Assembly: GCA_042691655.1 (NCBI GenBank)
Contig: CP170506.1
Span: 3,720,001-3,784,000, forward strand
DNA from: UBA695 sp042691655
Lineage (GTDB): Bacteria > Verrucomicrobiota > Verrucomicrobiia > Chthoniobacterales > Chthoniobacteraceae
Length of the DNA stretch: 64,000 nucleotides
Reading direction: 5' to 3'
The notes under the pieces are model-generated. The model saw nothing but the letters and a program-made list of their open reading frames with translations, was not told the DNA's origin and searched no databases. Positions 53,625-61,901 of the stretch are shown piece by piece. Made by a program: the position numbers and the translations under genes. The first letter of the stretch is position 1. Each line of letters begins with the position of its first letter.

Positions 53625-55274
53625 TTACTTTAGGCCCGGCGATTTCTTGCCTAGTTCGCGAATGGATTGGAGGACAGCGGGCTCGCGCAGCGGGGTGGGC
53701 AGGACGGCGTCGATGCCCCACGGAGCGGTGTCGAGCGCCCCGTCGGGGGACAAAAGCACCAGCCGCACGGAGGCGAGCGAGGGCTCGGCGCGAATTTTCG
53801 AGACGAGCGGCGAGGCGTCCTCCTCGGGAACGTTAAGGAGCACGACGTCAAAGGGCAGGCCGCCGGGAGCGCGAAGCATCCGGAGGGTTTCCCCGGCGTC
53901 AGGGGCCCCGCAAACGTGGAAGCCGAAGTAGCGCATCTGGTCCTCGATGAGGCGGCGAACGCACTCCCGGCCGTCGACGACCAGCACGCGGTGCGCCCTG
54001 GGCTCTGGATCGTCCCCGAGCTCGGGCCGCGCGGTCCCGTTCTTCTGTTTCAGGAACGCCATGGTGAAGCGGAAAATGGAACCTTTCCCCGGGGTGCTCT
54101 CCAGGCCAATGTGGCCGCCCATCAGTTCGACGAGTTCGCGGCAGATCGCCAGGCCCAGCCCGGCGCCCCGGCCGTCGTGCGACGACACTTCGCCGCCCTT
54201 GCTGAAGGGCAGGAAGATACGCGTCTGCGCCTCAATGGGGATGCCGCATCCGGTGTCCTGCACCTCAAAGCAGAGGATCGCCTGGAGCTCCGTCTCGCTG
54301 AGCTGGGTGACGCGCAGGGCGACGGCTCCCTGAGCAGTGAATTCCAGCCCGTTGACGACAAGGTTGGCCAGCACCTGGCGCAGCCGCTCCGGGTCGCCCT
54401 TGAGCCGAGTGGGGATCTTGGGCGGGATCATGGCCGCCAGGTAAAGGCCTTTCGCGGCAGCCGCTCCCTCCATCGCGCCGAGGAGTTCCTCGAAGACGTC
54501 GGCCAAGTCGAAGTTGACTGCTTCCAGCTTCACCTTGTGGGCCTCCATCCGGGAGAAGTCCCGGACATCGCCCACGAGGCGTTCGAGGCTCTCCGCGGTG
54601 TGCCGGATTGACTTGATCCCCCGGCGCTCCTCGGCCTCGGTGGCGGTCCCTTGCATCAGGCGTTCGGTTTTGCGCAGGATGCCTTGGATGGGCGTGTTGA
54701 GCTCCTTGGTAAGGGAGGAAAGGAAATCGCTCTTGGCCTGGGTGGCCTTGCCGAGCTGTTCGTTGGCGGCCACCAGGGCCGTGTTGCTGGCCACCAGCGC
54801 CTGCTGGCTGCGCCGCAGGGCCTCGAAGGCTTCGTTACGCTGGATGCGGTGCCACGCGGAGGTGGAGTGATACCGGATGCGGGCCAGCAACTCCAGGCGA
54901 TCGGGCAGCTTGACCATGTAGTCGTTGGCCCCCGCGCTAAAGAGGGCGCTCTTGGTCTCGGCCTCCTCTTTGGTGGAAAGCACCACGATGGGCGTGTGCA
55001 TGGTCGCCGGGTTGGCGCGGAACTTCCGCAGCAGCGTCAGGCCGTCCACGCCGGGCATGACGAGGTCGAGCAGGATGACCGTCGGCTTAAGATCGCTCGC
55101 AACGGAAAGTGCCTCGATGGGGTTGGAACAGTAATGGAGGTCGATGCCCGGCTCATCCGCCACGGCGCGCTGGAGCGCGGCGGCGACCAGGGCCTGGTCG
55201 TCCACCAGCAGCACAAGCGCGGGGCAATCGTCGGGGTGCGCCGCCCAATAGTCAGATTTCGTTTCGGCTGTCAT
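53625..55274 (-). CDS. Degenerate hybrid histidine kinase (REC-HisKA-HATPase-REC)
   Basis: A 549-residue soluble protein. The N-terminal receiver is intact (LLDLVMPGVDG, Asp 70). The kinase H-box reads FLSSLTKELNTPIQG: Lys 190 replaces the phospho-accepting His. The HATPase part looks competent (LANLVVNGLEFT, DTGCGIP, GAGLGLAI). The C-terminal receiver reads VVLLNVPEEDAS: Asn 481 replaces Asp. So it can probably bind ATP and accept phosphate on its first domain but cannot use the classic His or the last Asp. It closes the chemosensory operon, overlapping the previous gene by 23 bases. Confidence 0.9.
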   Translation of the reverse strand: MTAETKSDYWAAHPDDCPALVLLVDDQALVAAALQRAVADEPGIDLHYCSNPIEALSVASDLKPTVILLDLVMPGVDGLTLLRKFRANPATMHTPIVVLSTKEEAETKSALFSAGANDYMVKLPDRLELLARIRYHSTSAWHRIQRNEAFEALRRSQQALVASNTALVAANEQLGKATQAKSDFLSSLTKELNTPIQGILRKTERLMQGTATEAEERRGIKSIRHTAESLERLVGDVRDFSRMEAHKVKLEAVNFDLADVFEELLGAMEGAAAAKGLYLAAMIPPKIPTRLKGDPERLRQVLANLVVNGLEFTAQGAVALRVTQLSETELQAILCFEVQDTGCGIPIEAQTRIFLPFSKGGEVSSHDGRGAGLGLAICRELVELMGGHIGLESTPGKGSIFRFTMAFLKQKNGTARPELGDDPEPRAHRVLVVDGRECVRRLIEDQMRYFGFHVCGAPDAGETLRMLRAPGGLPFDVVLLNVPEEDASPLVSKIRAEPSLASVRLVLLSPDGALDTAPWGIDAVLPTPLREPAVLQSIRELGKKSPGLK

Positions 55275-55968
55275 TCCATTCTTTCATGACCTGGGCATAG
55301 CAATCGGGACACAGGCTGTGGCTGAAGGTCACGTCGGTGTGGTCGGAGAGGTAGCTGTCGATTTGATGCCAGTAGTTTTTGTCGTCCCGGATCTTTTTGC
55401 ACGAGCAGCAGATCGGCAGGAGGCCCCGCAGTTCCTTGACCTCGGCGAAGGCTTTTTTCAGCTCGTCGTTCATCAACGAAAGCTCGGTATTTTTGCGCAC
55501 CAGCTCCTGCTGGCTCTTGCGCAGGGCCTTGTAGGCGTCCTCGCGCTGGAGCAGGTTGAGGTAGGCGCGCGAATGGTAGCGGATGCGCGCCCGCAATTCG
55601 ATCACATCGGGGAGCTTGACCAGGTAATCGTTCGCGCCCCGCGCAAAGGCGTCGCTCTTGGTCTGCGCCTCCTCCTCGGCGGAGAGGACGACGATGGGCG
55701 TCTCGGCCGTGGCCGGGTTTTCGCGAAAGCGCCGCAAGAGGGTGAGGCCGTCGATCTGCGGCATGACGAGATCGAGCAAAATCACGGTCGGCTTGATCTG
55801 ATTGGCCAGCGCGAGGGCCTCCCTGGGGTCCGGGCAGTAGTGCAGATCAATATCATCCTGACCCGCCAGGGCGCGCGCCACGGCGTCGCCGACGAAGGTT
55901 TGGTCGTCCACCAGCAGCACCAGGGCGTAGTACGACTCCGGCAATTCGTGATCAGGTTTGGGCTTCAT
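55252..55968 (-). CDS. Response regulator with Cys-rich C-terminal motif (Wsp-like output)
   Basis: A 238-residue protein. An intact receiver (VILLDLVMPQIDG, Asp 66) is followed by a coiled coil (residues 150-180) and a C-terminal segment PICCSCKKIRDDKNYW with, further on, SHSLCPDCY. The two CxxC pairs suggest a metal knuckle. Such GLLPIC-CKKIRD tails occur at the ends of PAS/REC sensor proteins. It holds the position of WspR in the wsp gene order but has no GGDEF domain. Its receiver is very similar to the first receiver of the neighbouring hybrid kinase, a likely duplication. Its ATG overlaps the wspF stop by four bases. Confidence 0.88.
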   Translation of the reverse strand: MKPKPDHELPESYYALVLLVDDQTFVGDAVARALAGQDDIDLHYCPDPREALALANQIKPTVILLDLVMPQIDGLTLLRRFRENPATAETPIVVLSAEEEAQTKSDAFARGANDYLVKLPDVIELRARIRYHSRAYLNLLQREDAYKALRKSQQELVRKNTELSLMNDELKKAFAEVKELRGLLPICCSCKKIRDDKNYWHQIDSYLSDHTDVTFSHSLCPDCYAQVMKEWNDSRNEI

Positions 55969-57017
55969 AGGGGTTCGGGGAGATGGGGTACGGGCTTGGA
56001 TGCCGCCGAACAGCGTTTGCAGAGGGCGGCGGAAATATCGGAAAGCGGGAGCACTTCAACGGCGGCCCCTTCCTCGAAGGCTGCCTTGGGCATTCCGTAG
56101 ACGGCGCACGTCTCGCGGTTCTGGGCGATGGTGTGGAAGCCCGCGTCGCGCAGGCGCTTGAGCCCCTTGGCCCCGTCGCGCCCCATGCCCGTCAAGATCA
56201 CACCGATGACCGGCCCGCGCCAGCGGCACGCCACGCTTTCGAAAAAAACATCCACCGAGGGGAGGTAAAACGCCTCCTTCGGCTCGCAGCAGTAACCGAG
56301 CCGCCGGGAGCCGATCATGACCAGATGCTCGCTGCGGCCCGCCAGCAAGACTTCGCCGGGGGTCGGGACGTCGCCCTCCACGGCCACGCGCACTTTGAGC
56401 GCGGTCTGGCCCTTCAGCCACGAGGCGAGCGAGGCGGCGAACTGCTCGTCGACATGCTGAACGATGACAATGGGCGATGGGAACTGCGGCGGCAGTTTGC
56501 CGAGCACTTCGGCCAGAGCGGAGGGCCCCCCGGCGGACGCGCCGATGACGACCAGCGGCGGCTGGGTCTCCCGTTTGCCCGGCGGCGGCTCGGCGGCGGC
56601 GCATGGCTTGCGGCGCTCCTTGAGGCCCAAGAGCCCCTGCATCGAGTCGAGCTTCTGGAGCAGCGGTTCGCTCACCTTTTCAAAATTCCCCTCGCTCGGC
56701 GACGGCGTATCCACGGCATCCAGCGCGCCCACTCCCATGGCTTCGAAAACCATGCGGGCGTTTTCGTTGACGCTGCACGTGACGACCAGAATGGCGCATG
56801 GGCAGCGGGTCATGATCTCCCGGGTGGCCTGCACGCCGTTCATCCTGGGCATGATCAGGTCCATCAGAATCAGGTCGGGCGTATCGGAGAGGCACTGCGC
56901 CACGGCCTCCGCACCATCGTGGGCGACCCACGCGATCTCGTACTCGCCACGCGACAAGACAGCCCGGCGGAGAGCCTCCGCGGCGATAGGCACGTCGTTG
57001 ACGATGGCGATACGCAT
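55965..57017 (-). CDS. wspF: Chemotaxis response regulator methylesterase, WspF/CheB-like
   Basis: A 350-residue CheB: an N-terminal receiver (LILMDLIMPRMNG, Asp 53), a linker and a C-terminal methylesterase domain (VIGASAGGPSALAEVL with the catalytic Ser, IVIVQHVDEQFAASL with the His, LTGMGRDGAKGLKRLRDAG). It removes methyl groups from the chemoreceptor. It is the sixth gene of the operon, as in wspABCDEF. The symbol is based on gene order and the domain set. Confidence 0.9.
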   Translation of the reverse strand: MRIAIVNDVPIAAEALRRAVLSRGEYEIAWVAHDGAEAVAQCLSDTPDLILMDLIMPRMNGVQATREIMTRCPCAILVVTCSVNENARMVFEAMGVGALDAVDTPSPSEGNFEKVSEPLLQKLDSMQGLLGLKERRKPCAAAEPPPGKRETQPPLVVIGASAGGPSALAEVLGKLPPQFPSPIVIVQHVDEQFAASLASWLKGQTALKVRVAVEGDVPTPGEVLLAGRSEHLVMIGSRRLGYCCEPKEAFYLPSVDVFFESVACRWRGPVIGVILTGMGRDGAKGLKRLRDAGFHTIAQNRETCAVYGMPKAAFEEGAAVEVLPLSDISAALCKRCSAASKPVPHLPEPL

Positions 57018-57071
57018 GGTGAAAAATGATATTTTAGAGCATTATCCCGAATCCCTTATAGTCGCATTTTT

Positions 57072-59354
57072 CTACGGTTCCCCGATTAAGTCGAGAATTC
57101 CGTTGAGCAAGGTTTCGTCGTGGAAGCTCCCTTTGGTCAGGTAGTAATCGGCCCCGGCCTCCAGGCCCCGGTTGCGGTCCTCGGGGCGGTCCTTGTAGGA
57201 TACGATCATCACGGGGAGGGTCTTGAGCCGGGCGTCGCTCTTGATGAGCCGGACTAGCTCGATGCCATCCAGGCGCGGCATGTCGATGTCGGTAATGACG
57301 AGGTCGAAGCTCTGGGTGCGCACGGCGTTCCAGCCGTCCATGCCGTCGATGGAGACCTCCACGTCGTACCCGGCGTTGCCGACGAGCTTGCGCTCCAGTT
57401 CGCGCACGGTGAGCGAATCGTCCACGACCAGCACCCGCTTGCGGCGGCGGTCGGTCGGCGCGGCCCCGCCCACCTGCATCTGCTCCAGACGGCCTTCGGA
57501 GACCAGCAGGTCGATGGAACGCATCATGTCGTCGACGTCCAGGATCAGCGCGGCAGAACCGTCGGGCATCAGCGCGCCCGCGGTGATGTCCTTGATTTTG
57601 CCCAGGCGCGCGTCGAGCCGCTGCACGACCAGCTCGCGTTCGCCCAAAAAGCGGTCGACCACGAGGCCGTAGCGCAGGGAGCGGTCGCCCAGGATGACGA
57701 CGGAGATTTCCTCCCCGGCGGTTGGGCGCGGTTTGCCAAAAATCTGCGCGGCGGAGACCAGCCCCACGCGCTGCCCATCGAAGGGAACATGTTCGCGGCC
57801 CTCCAGGACCTCGATCCGCTCCCGGGGCACCTGGAGCGTCCGGGCCAGGCGGGCCAGGGCGATGGCGTAAGGCTCGCCCGCGATCTCCACGAGCAGAAAG
57901 CGCATCACCGAAAGGGTCAGCGGAAGCTGGAGCTGGAAGCGCGTTCCCCCACCCTCGCTATTGTGAAGCCGAATGCTGCCACCGACCTCCTTGACCATGT
58001 TTTGCACGACGTCGAGCCCCACGCCGCGCCCGGAAATGTCGGTGACTTCATCGCGCAGCGAGAAGCCGGGCAGGAAGAGGAAATCGAGCAGTTCCTCCTC
58101 GCTCATGCTGGCGGCGACGTCGGCCGTGGTGTGCTTGCGGGCCACCACCTGGCGGCGCACTTCCTCCATGGCAATACCCGCGCCGTCGTCCTCGATGCTG
58201 ATGGATAGGAGCCCGGCCACGTGGTGGGCCTGGAGGCGGATGCGGCCCTTGCGGTGCTTGCCTGCCAACACGCGCAGGGCGGGCCGTTCGACGCCGTGGT
58301 CGACGGCGTTGCGAAGCAGGTGGCCCAGCGGCGCTTCGAGGCGCTCCAGGACGTCGCGGTCGATCTGGGTCGCCTCGCCCTCGATCTCGAGGTCTACCTC
58401 TTTGCTAAGCTGCCGGGCCAGGTCGCGCACCATCCGGCGGAAGCCCTGCACGCCGTCGGCAAACGGGCGCATCCGGCTGGAAAGCACCTCGCGGTAGAGC
58501 CGGTGTGAAAGGCTCGCGGAGCGGCGAGTGTAGAGCTCGAGTTCGCCGTGGCGGTCGCCCAGGGTCCGCACGCACGCGGCGGCCTGCTGCTGCGCCGAGC
58601 CGAGCCGGGCGAGAATTTCCTCGCTCTGCCCCACGAGTGCCTCGCGCAATCCCTCCAGGGCCTCGGAAACTTTCGATTGCTGGCGCTTAAGCCGCAGGAG
58701 CGACTCGGCGTAGGGCGAAAGCCAGCGCGATTCCACCAGCGCCTCTCCCGCGAGGCCCAGCAGCCGGTTCAGGTTGGTCGCGCCGACGCGCAGCACGCGC
58801 TCGTCGGCTTTCGCGGCAGCCGGAGCGGCGGGCGTTTCCTCTTTGCGAGCCGGTTTCGCCTTGCGCTTGACGGGCACGGGCTCAGGAGCCGAGGGGGTCT
58901 CCGGCGACACGGGCCCGGTCGCGGACTCCTGCGCCGCCACCGGCTCGGCGGCGGCGATCGCGTTGATCAGCAAGACGGCCTGCTCCACTTCGCCCGCTTT
59001 TTCTTTGCTCCAGGAGGTGAATTTCTTCTCGGGCGTCTGGGCGATGCGGGTCAGAAGATCGACGCTTTTCAGCAGCACGTCCACGGCCTCCTCGCCGAGG
59101 CGCGTCTGGCCGTTCTGCGCGGCCACGAAGCAATCCTCCATCGCGTGAGCCACCTTTACGGCGGCAGCCAGGCCGACGATCCGCGCCGCACCCTTAAGGG
59201 AATGCGCCGCCCGCATGAGCTCCTCCAGGCGCGCGGGGTCGGCGGGGTCGTGCTCAAGGGCCAGCAAATCCCGGGTCAACACAGCCGTCTGGTTTTCGGC
59301 CTCCTGGTGAAAAAGGTCGATCAGCGAAAAATTGCCAAAGTTATCGGAGCTCAT
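57072..59354 (-). CDS. wspE: Hybrid chemotaxis kinase, WspE/CheA-like
   Basis: A 760-residue CheA with a fused receiver, as in WspE. The HPt domain has RAAHSLKGAARIVG (His 51). A linker rich in Pro/Ala/Glu follows. The dimerisation and ATPase parts show VLERLEAPLGHLLRNAVDHGVE and SGRGVGLDVVQNMV. A CheW-like domain precedes the C-terminal receiver (LVITDIDMPRLDG, Asp 689). All catalytic residues are present, so it should phosphorylate both its own receiver and the operon's response regulators. Confidence 0.93.
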   Translation of the reverse strand: MSSDNFGNFSLIDLFHQEAENQTAVLTRDLLALEHDPADPARLEELMRAAHSLKGAARIVGLAAAVKVAHAMEDCFVAAQNGQTRLGEEAVDVLLKSVDLLTRIAQTPEKKFTSWSKEKAGEVEQAVLLINAIAAAEPVAAQESATGPVSPETPSAPEPVPVKRKAKPARKEETPAAPAAAKADERVLRVGATNLNRLLGLAGEALVESRWLSPYAESLLRLKRQQSKVSEALEGLREALVGQSEEILARLGSAQQQAAACVRTLGDRHGELELYTRRSASLSHRLYREVLSSRMRPFADGVQGFRRMVRDLARQLSKEVDLEIEGEATQIDRDVLERLEAPLGHLLRNAVDHGVERPALRVLAGKHRKGRIRLQAHHVAGLLSISIEDDGAGIAMEEVRRQVVARKHTTADVAASMSEEELLDFLFLPGFSLRDEVTDISGRGVGLDVVQNMVKEVGGSIRLHNSEGGGTRFQLQLPLTLSVMRFLLVEIAGEPYAIALARLARTLQVPRERIEVLEGREHVPFDGQRVGLVSAAQIFGKPRPTAGEEISVVILGDRSLRYGLVVDRFLGERELVVQRLDARLGKIKDITAGALMPDGSAALILDVDDMMRSIDLLVSEGRLEQMQVGGAAPTDRRRKRVLVVDDSLTVRELERKLVGNAGYDVEVSIDGMDGWNAVRTQSFDLVITDIDMPRLDGIELVRLIKSDARLKTLPVMIVSYKDRPEDRNRGLEAGADYYLTKGSFHDETLLNGILDLIGEP

Positions 59355-59393
59355 CGAAAGTACGTTTACCTTGTGGAAAGGGAAAAAGGGAAA

Positions 59394-60119
59394 TCACGCA
59401 AGCTGGCGACCCAACGTATAAAATAGGAGCGAGTCATCCAGGACACCCACGGAATGGCCCTCCCACTCCAGGAGCCCCTGCGTGTAGGAATAGGTGGACT
59501 GCGAGACGGTGGAGGGAATCGGCTTTAAGTCATTGGGGTGATAGCGCACGCCCGAGTGAACCTCGTCGACGGCAAAGACCACGCGTTCGCCCTCGCGCCC
59601 CACCACCAGCAGCCGTTCGTAGGCGTTACGGCCCTTGGCTGCCTTCACGGGCTCGGCCTCGGGGGCATTGGCGACATTGACGCCCAGCAGATGCGCCAGC
59701 GAGATGCACGTGACCAGCTCGCCCCGGATCACCGTGAGCCCGCGCACAAGCGCGCCGGAGCGGTGCGGCAGCGAATGGATGGGCCGCAGTTGCGCCACTT
59801 CCAGGAAGCACGCCGTCGGCAGCGCCAACCACTCGGCACCGACGCGGAAGATCACGATGGAACGCGTCCCGGCAAGCTTGGGTGCGCGCGCGTGGGCGAC
59901 CCGCTCCGTCCAGGATTCGCGGTAGCCCTCCGGCGCGCGGCGGTCCAGCAGCCTCGCGGCGGCACCGTGGAATGTCTCGCAATTAAGGCAGCGGATGTGG
60001 ATGGGCAGTTCCTTGCAGCTCTTGTTGCCAAACACGCCGATGCGGTTCCAGCAATCGTCCACGACCAGGCGATCGGGCTCTGCGACGGGCTCTGGGTTAG
60101 GATTGGAAGGGTTCATCAA
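59394..60119 (-). CDS. wspD: CheW-like adaptor, WspD-like
   Basis: A 241-residue coupling protein. The N-terminal DDCWNRIGVFGNKSC...CLNCETFHGAAARLLDR segment is characteristic of WspD, with a conserved Cys pair. A CheW domain follows (IVIFRVGAEWLALPTACFLEVA, GLTVIRGELVTCISLAHLLG). It joins the receptor to the kinase. The start overlaps the wspC stop by four bases, so the genes are translationally coupled. Confidence 0.9.
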   Translation of the reverse strand: MMNPSNPNPEPVAEPDRLVVDDCWNRIGVFGNKSCKELPIHIRCLNCETFHGAAARLLDRRAPEGYRESWTERVAHARAPKLAGTRSIVIFRVGAEWLALPTACFLEVAQLRPIHSLPHRSGALVRGLTVIRGELVTCISLAHLLGVNVANAPEAEPVKAAKGRNAYERLLVVGREGERVVFAVDEVHSGVRYHPNDLKPIPSTVSQSTYSYTQGLLEWEGHSVGVLDDSLLFYTLGRQLA

Positions 60120-61399
60120 TAGGATTCCAAGGGAGTGGACGACTGCGGCGCTTTGCGGGCCCGCACCCTGAGGGCGCGTTCCTCAAGCAGCCGGGCGGCC
60201 TTGATCATGCCTCTCTTCGTTTCAAGCAGGGCGAGCTGCACCAGAGCTTCCTCGTGATCCGGCTCAATATAAAGCGTTTTCCGGTAGTACTCTTGCGCCT
60301 GCGCTTCATTACCCGCCCCTTCCTCGATCAATGCGAGCAAATAATAGGCGCGCGCCGAGGGGCCACCCGCCTCCAGCGCGGCGAGGCTGGCGGCGCGGGC
60401 TTTCTCAAACTGACCCTTGTCGGCCAGCTGCTGCGCCTGGAGGAGCAGGTCCGGTTTCGAGGCCGCCACAGTGGCCTTTTTGGGCACGAGCGGCGCGGGC
60501 TTGGGCGGGAATACCACGGCAACCGGCGAGGCGAATTTCCGATGGAACTGCGGCTGGAGAGGCGCGGGCTTCAGGGGCTTTTCTTTTTTGGCCTTGGAGG
60601 CTTTCCGGAACGCAAAGGCCATCGGCATGGGCACCGGCTCGAATCCGAAGTCCCGGGCCAGGCTCCCCTCGGCATGGCCCAGGAAAACCACCCCTTCCGG
60701 GGCGAGAAGGTGGCTGATCTGGGTCAGCACGCGGCGGCGCGATTCCCCGTCGAGGTAAATCAGGAGATTGCGGCAGAAAATGACGTGGATCTCCCCGCCC
60801 TTGCGCTTGAGGTTGGGCTCGATGATGTTCGCCTGGCGAAAGTGGACCTGCTGGATGACTTCCGGGCTCAGCCGCCAGGAGCCCGGAGCCTCTTTTGCGA
60901 AATATTTCTCGCGAAAATCGAGCGGCTGACTGCGGAAGGAGTTGCGGCCGTAGAGCGCCAGACGCGCCTTTTCCAGCGCCACTTCGCTGATGTCGAAGGC
61001 CTCCACGGAAAACCGCTCGGCGGCAGCGCCCATTTCCAGGAGCGTCATGGCGATGGAATAGGGCTCCTCGCCGCTGGCGCACGGGGCGCTCAAAATGCGC
61101 ATCGAGCCAAACGAATGCGCCGCAAACCATTCACAGGCCCAATGCGCCAGGAGTTCGTAGGACTCGTGGTCGCGGAAAAACCAGGTCTCCGGAACGACCA
61201 CCTCCTCCACCAACGCCTGAAATTCCTTGGGCGAGGTGGAAACCAGCCGCAGGTACTCCTCGTCGCTGGCCACGCCGCGCTTCCGGCACCGCGCCTGGAC
61301 GGCCATCCCCAGCATGGAGACGCCAACGGAACGGATATTGAGGCCGATGCCCCTCAAAAGGAGCGCCTCAATCTGGCGGATGGCTTCGCTGCGAACCAT
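60116..61399 (-). CDS. wspC: CheR methyltransferase with TPR, WspC-like
   Basis: A 427-residue receptor methyltransferase. The CheR part shows VVPETWFFRDHESYELL, RILSAPCASGEEPYSIAMTLLE (SAM site) and IFCRNLLIYLDGESRRRVL. The C-terminal third (residues 320-420) is a tetratricopeptide region (ARAYYLLALIEEGAGNEAQAQEYYRK), as in WspC. It methylates the chemoreceptor and the TPR may steer it to the cluster. Its stop overlaps the wspD start. Confidence 0.92.
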   Translation of the reverse strand: MVRSEAIRQIEALLLRGIGLNIRSVGVSMLGMAVQARCRKRGVASDEEYLRLVSTSPKEFQALVEEVVVPETWFFRDHESYELLAHWACEWFAAHSFGSMRILSAPCASGEEPYSIAMTLLEMGAAAERFSVEAFDISEVALEKARLALYGRNSFRSQPLDFREKYFAKEAPGSWRLSPEVIQQVHFRQANIIEPNLKRKGGEIHVIFCRNLLIYLDGESRRRVLTQISHLLAPEGVVFLGHAEGSLARDFGFEPVPMPMAFAFRKASKAKKEKPLKPAPLQPQFHRKFASPVAVVFPPKPAPLVPKKATVAASKPDLLLQAQQLADKGQFEKARAASLAALEAGGPSARAYYLLALIEEGAGNEAQAQEYYRKTLYIEPDHEEALVQLALLETKRGMIKAARLLEERALRVRARKAPQSSTPLESY

Positions 61400-61405
61400 G
61401 GCCAG

Positions 61406-61867
61406 TTACAGCGCTTCGGCCGCCTCCTTCCAGAGCACGGCCCGGATTTCCGGGGTCAAGAGGCGCGTCGTCTCGATGAGCTGGATGAGCCCCCGGCGAT
61501 CGCTCACCACGGGCCCCAGGTAGGGCGCGTCATCGCTCCTCACGCCCGGTTCCTGGAAGTCGCGGCGATGGAAGTGGGCCGTCTCGGTGGCCCGTTCAGC
61601 AAGGAGGCCCAGGAGGCGCTCCGGGCTGTCGGGATCGCTCACCACCAGAAGGCGTGTGCTGAGGTAATCCTCGTGCGCGGGCCGCCCGAGGGCCATGGCG
61701 CAAAGATCGACGACGGGCACGGCCTGGCCGTGGTAATTAAACACCCCGGCGATACCCTGGGCGGCCAGGGGAATCCGCTTGAGCTGGACCGCTGGCTCCA
61801 CCGAGACGATCCTCGGAGCGGGCAAGGCGTAACGGTCGGCGCCGATCTCAAAAAGGAGGTAGAGCAT
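61406..61867 (-). CDS. wspB: CheW-like adaptor, WspB-like
   Basis: A 153-residue stand-alone CheW domain (YLLFEIGADRYALPAPRIVSVEP, GIAGVFNYHGQAVPVVDLCAMALG). It should bridge receptor and kinase. I use the ATG at 61867, where the CheW fold begins; an upstream ATG at 61948 would overlap wspA and add 27 unrelated residues. Two CheW-type genes (wspB, wspD) flank the CheR gene, the normal Wsp arrangement. Confidence 0.88.
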   Translation of the reverse strand: MLYLLFEIGADRYALPAPRIVSVEPAVQLKRIPLAAQGIAGVFNYHGQAVPVVDLCAMALGRPAHEDYLSTRLLVVSDPDSPERLLGLLAERATETAHFHRRDFQEPGVRSDDAPYLGPVVSDRRGLIQLIETTRLLTPEIRAVLWKEAAEAL

Positions 61868-61901
61868 GGCGATGCGGCCCGGGCAATCAGCCCCGGGGCG
61901 G

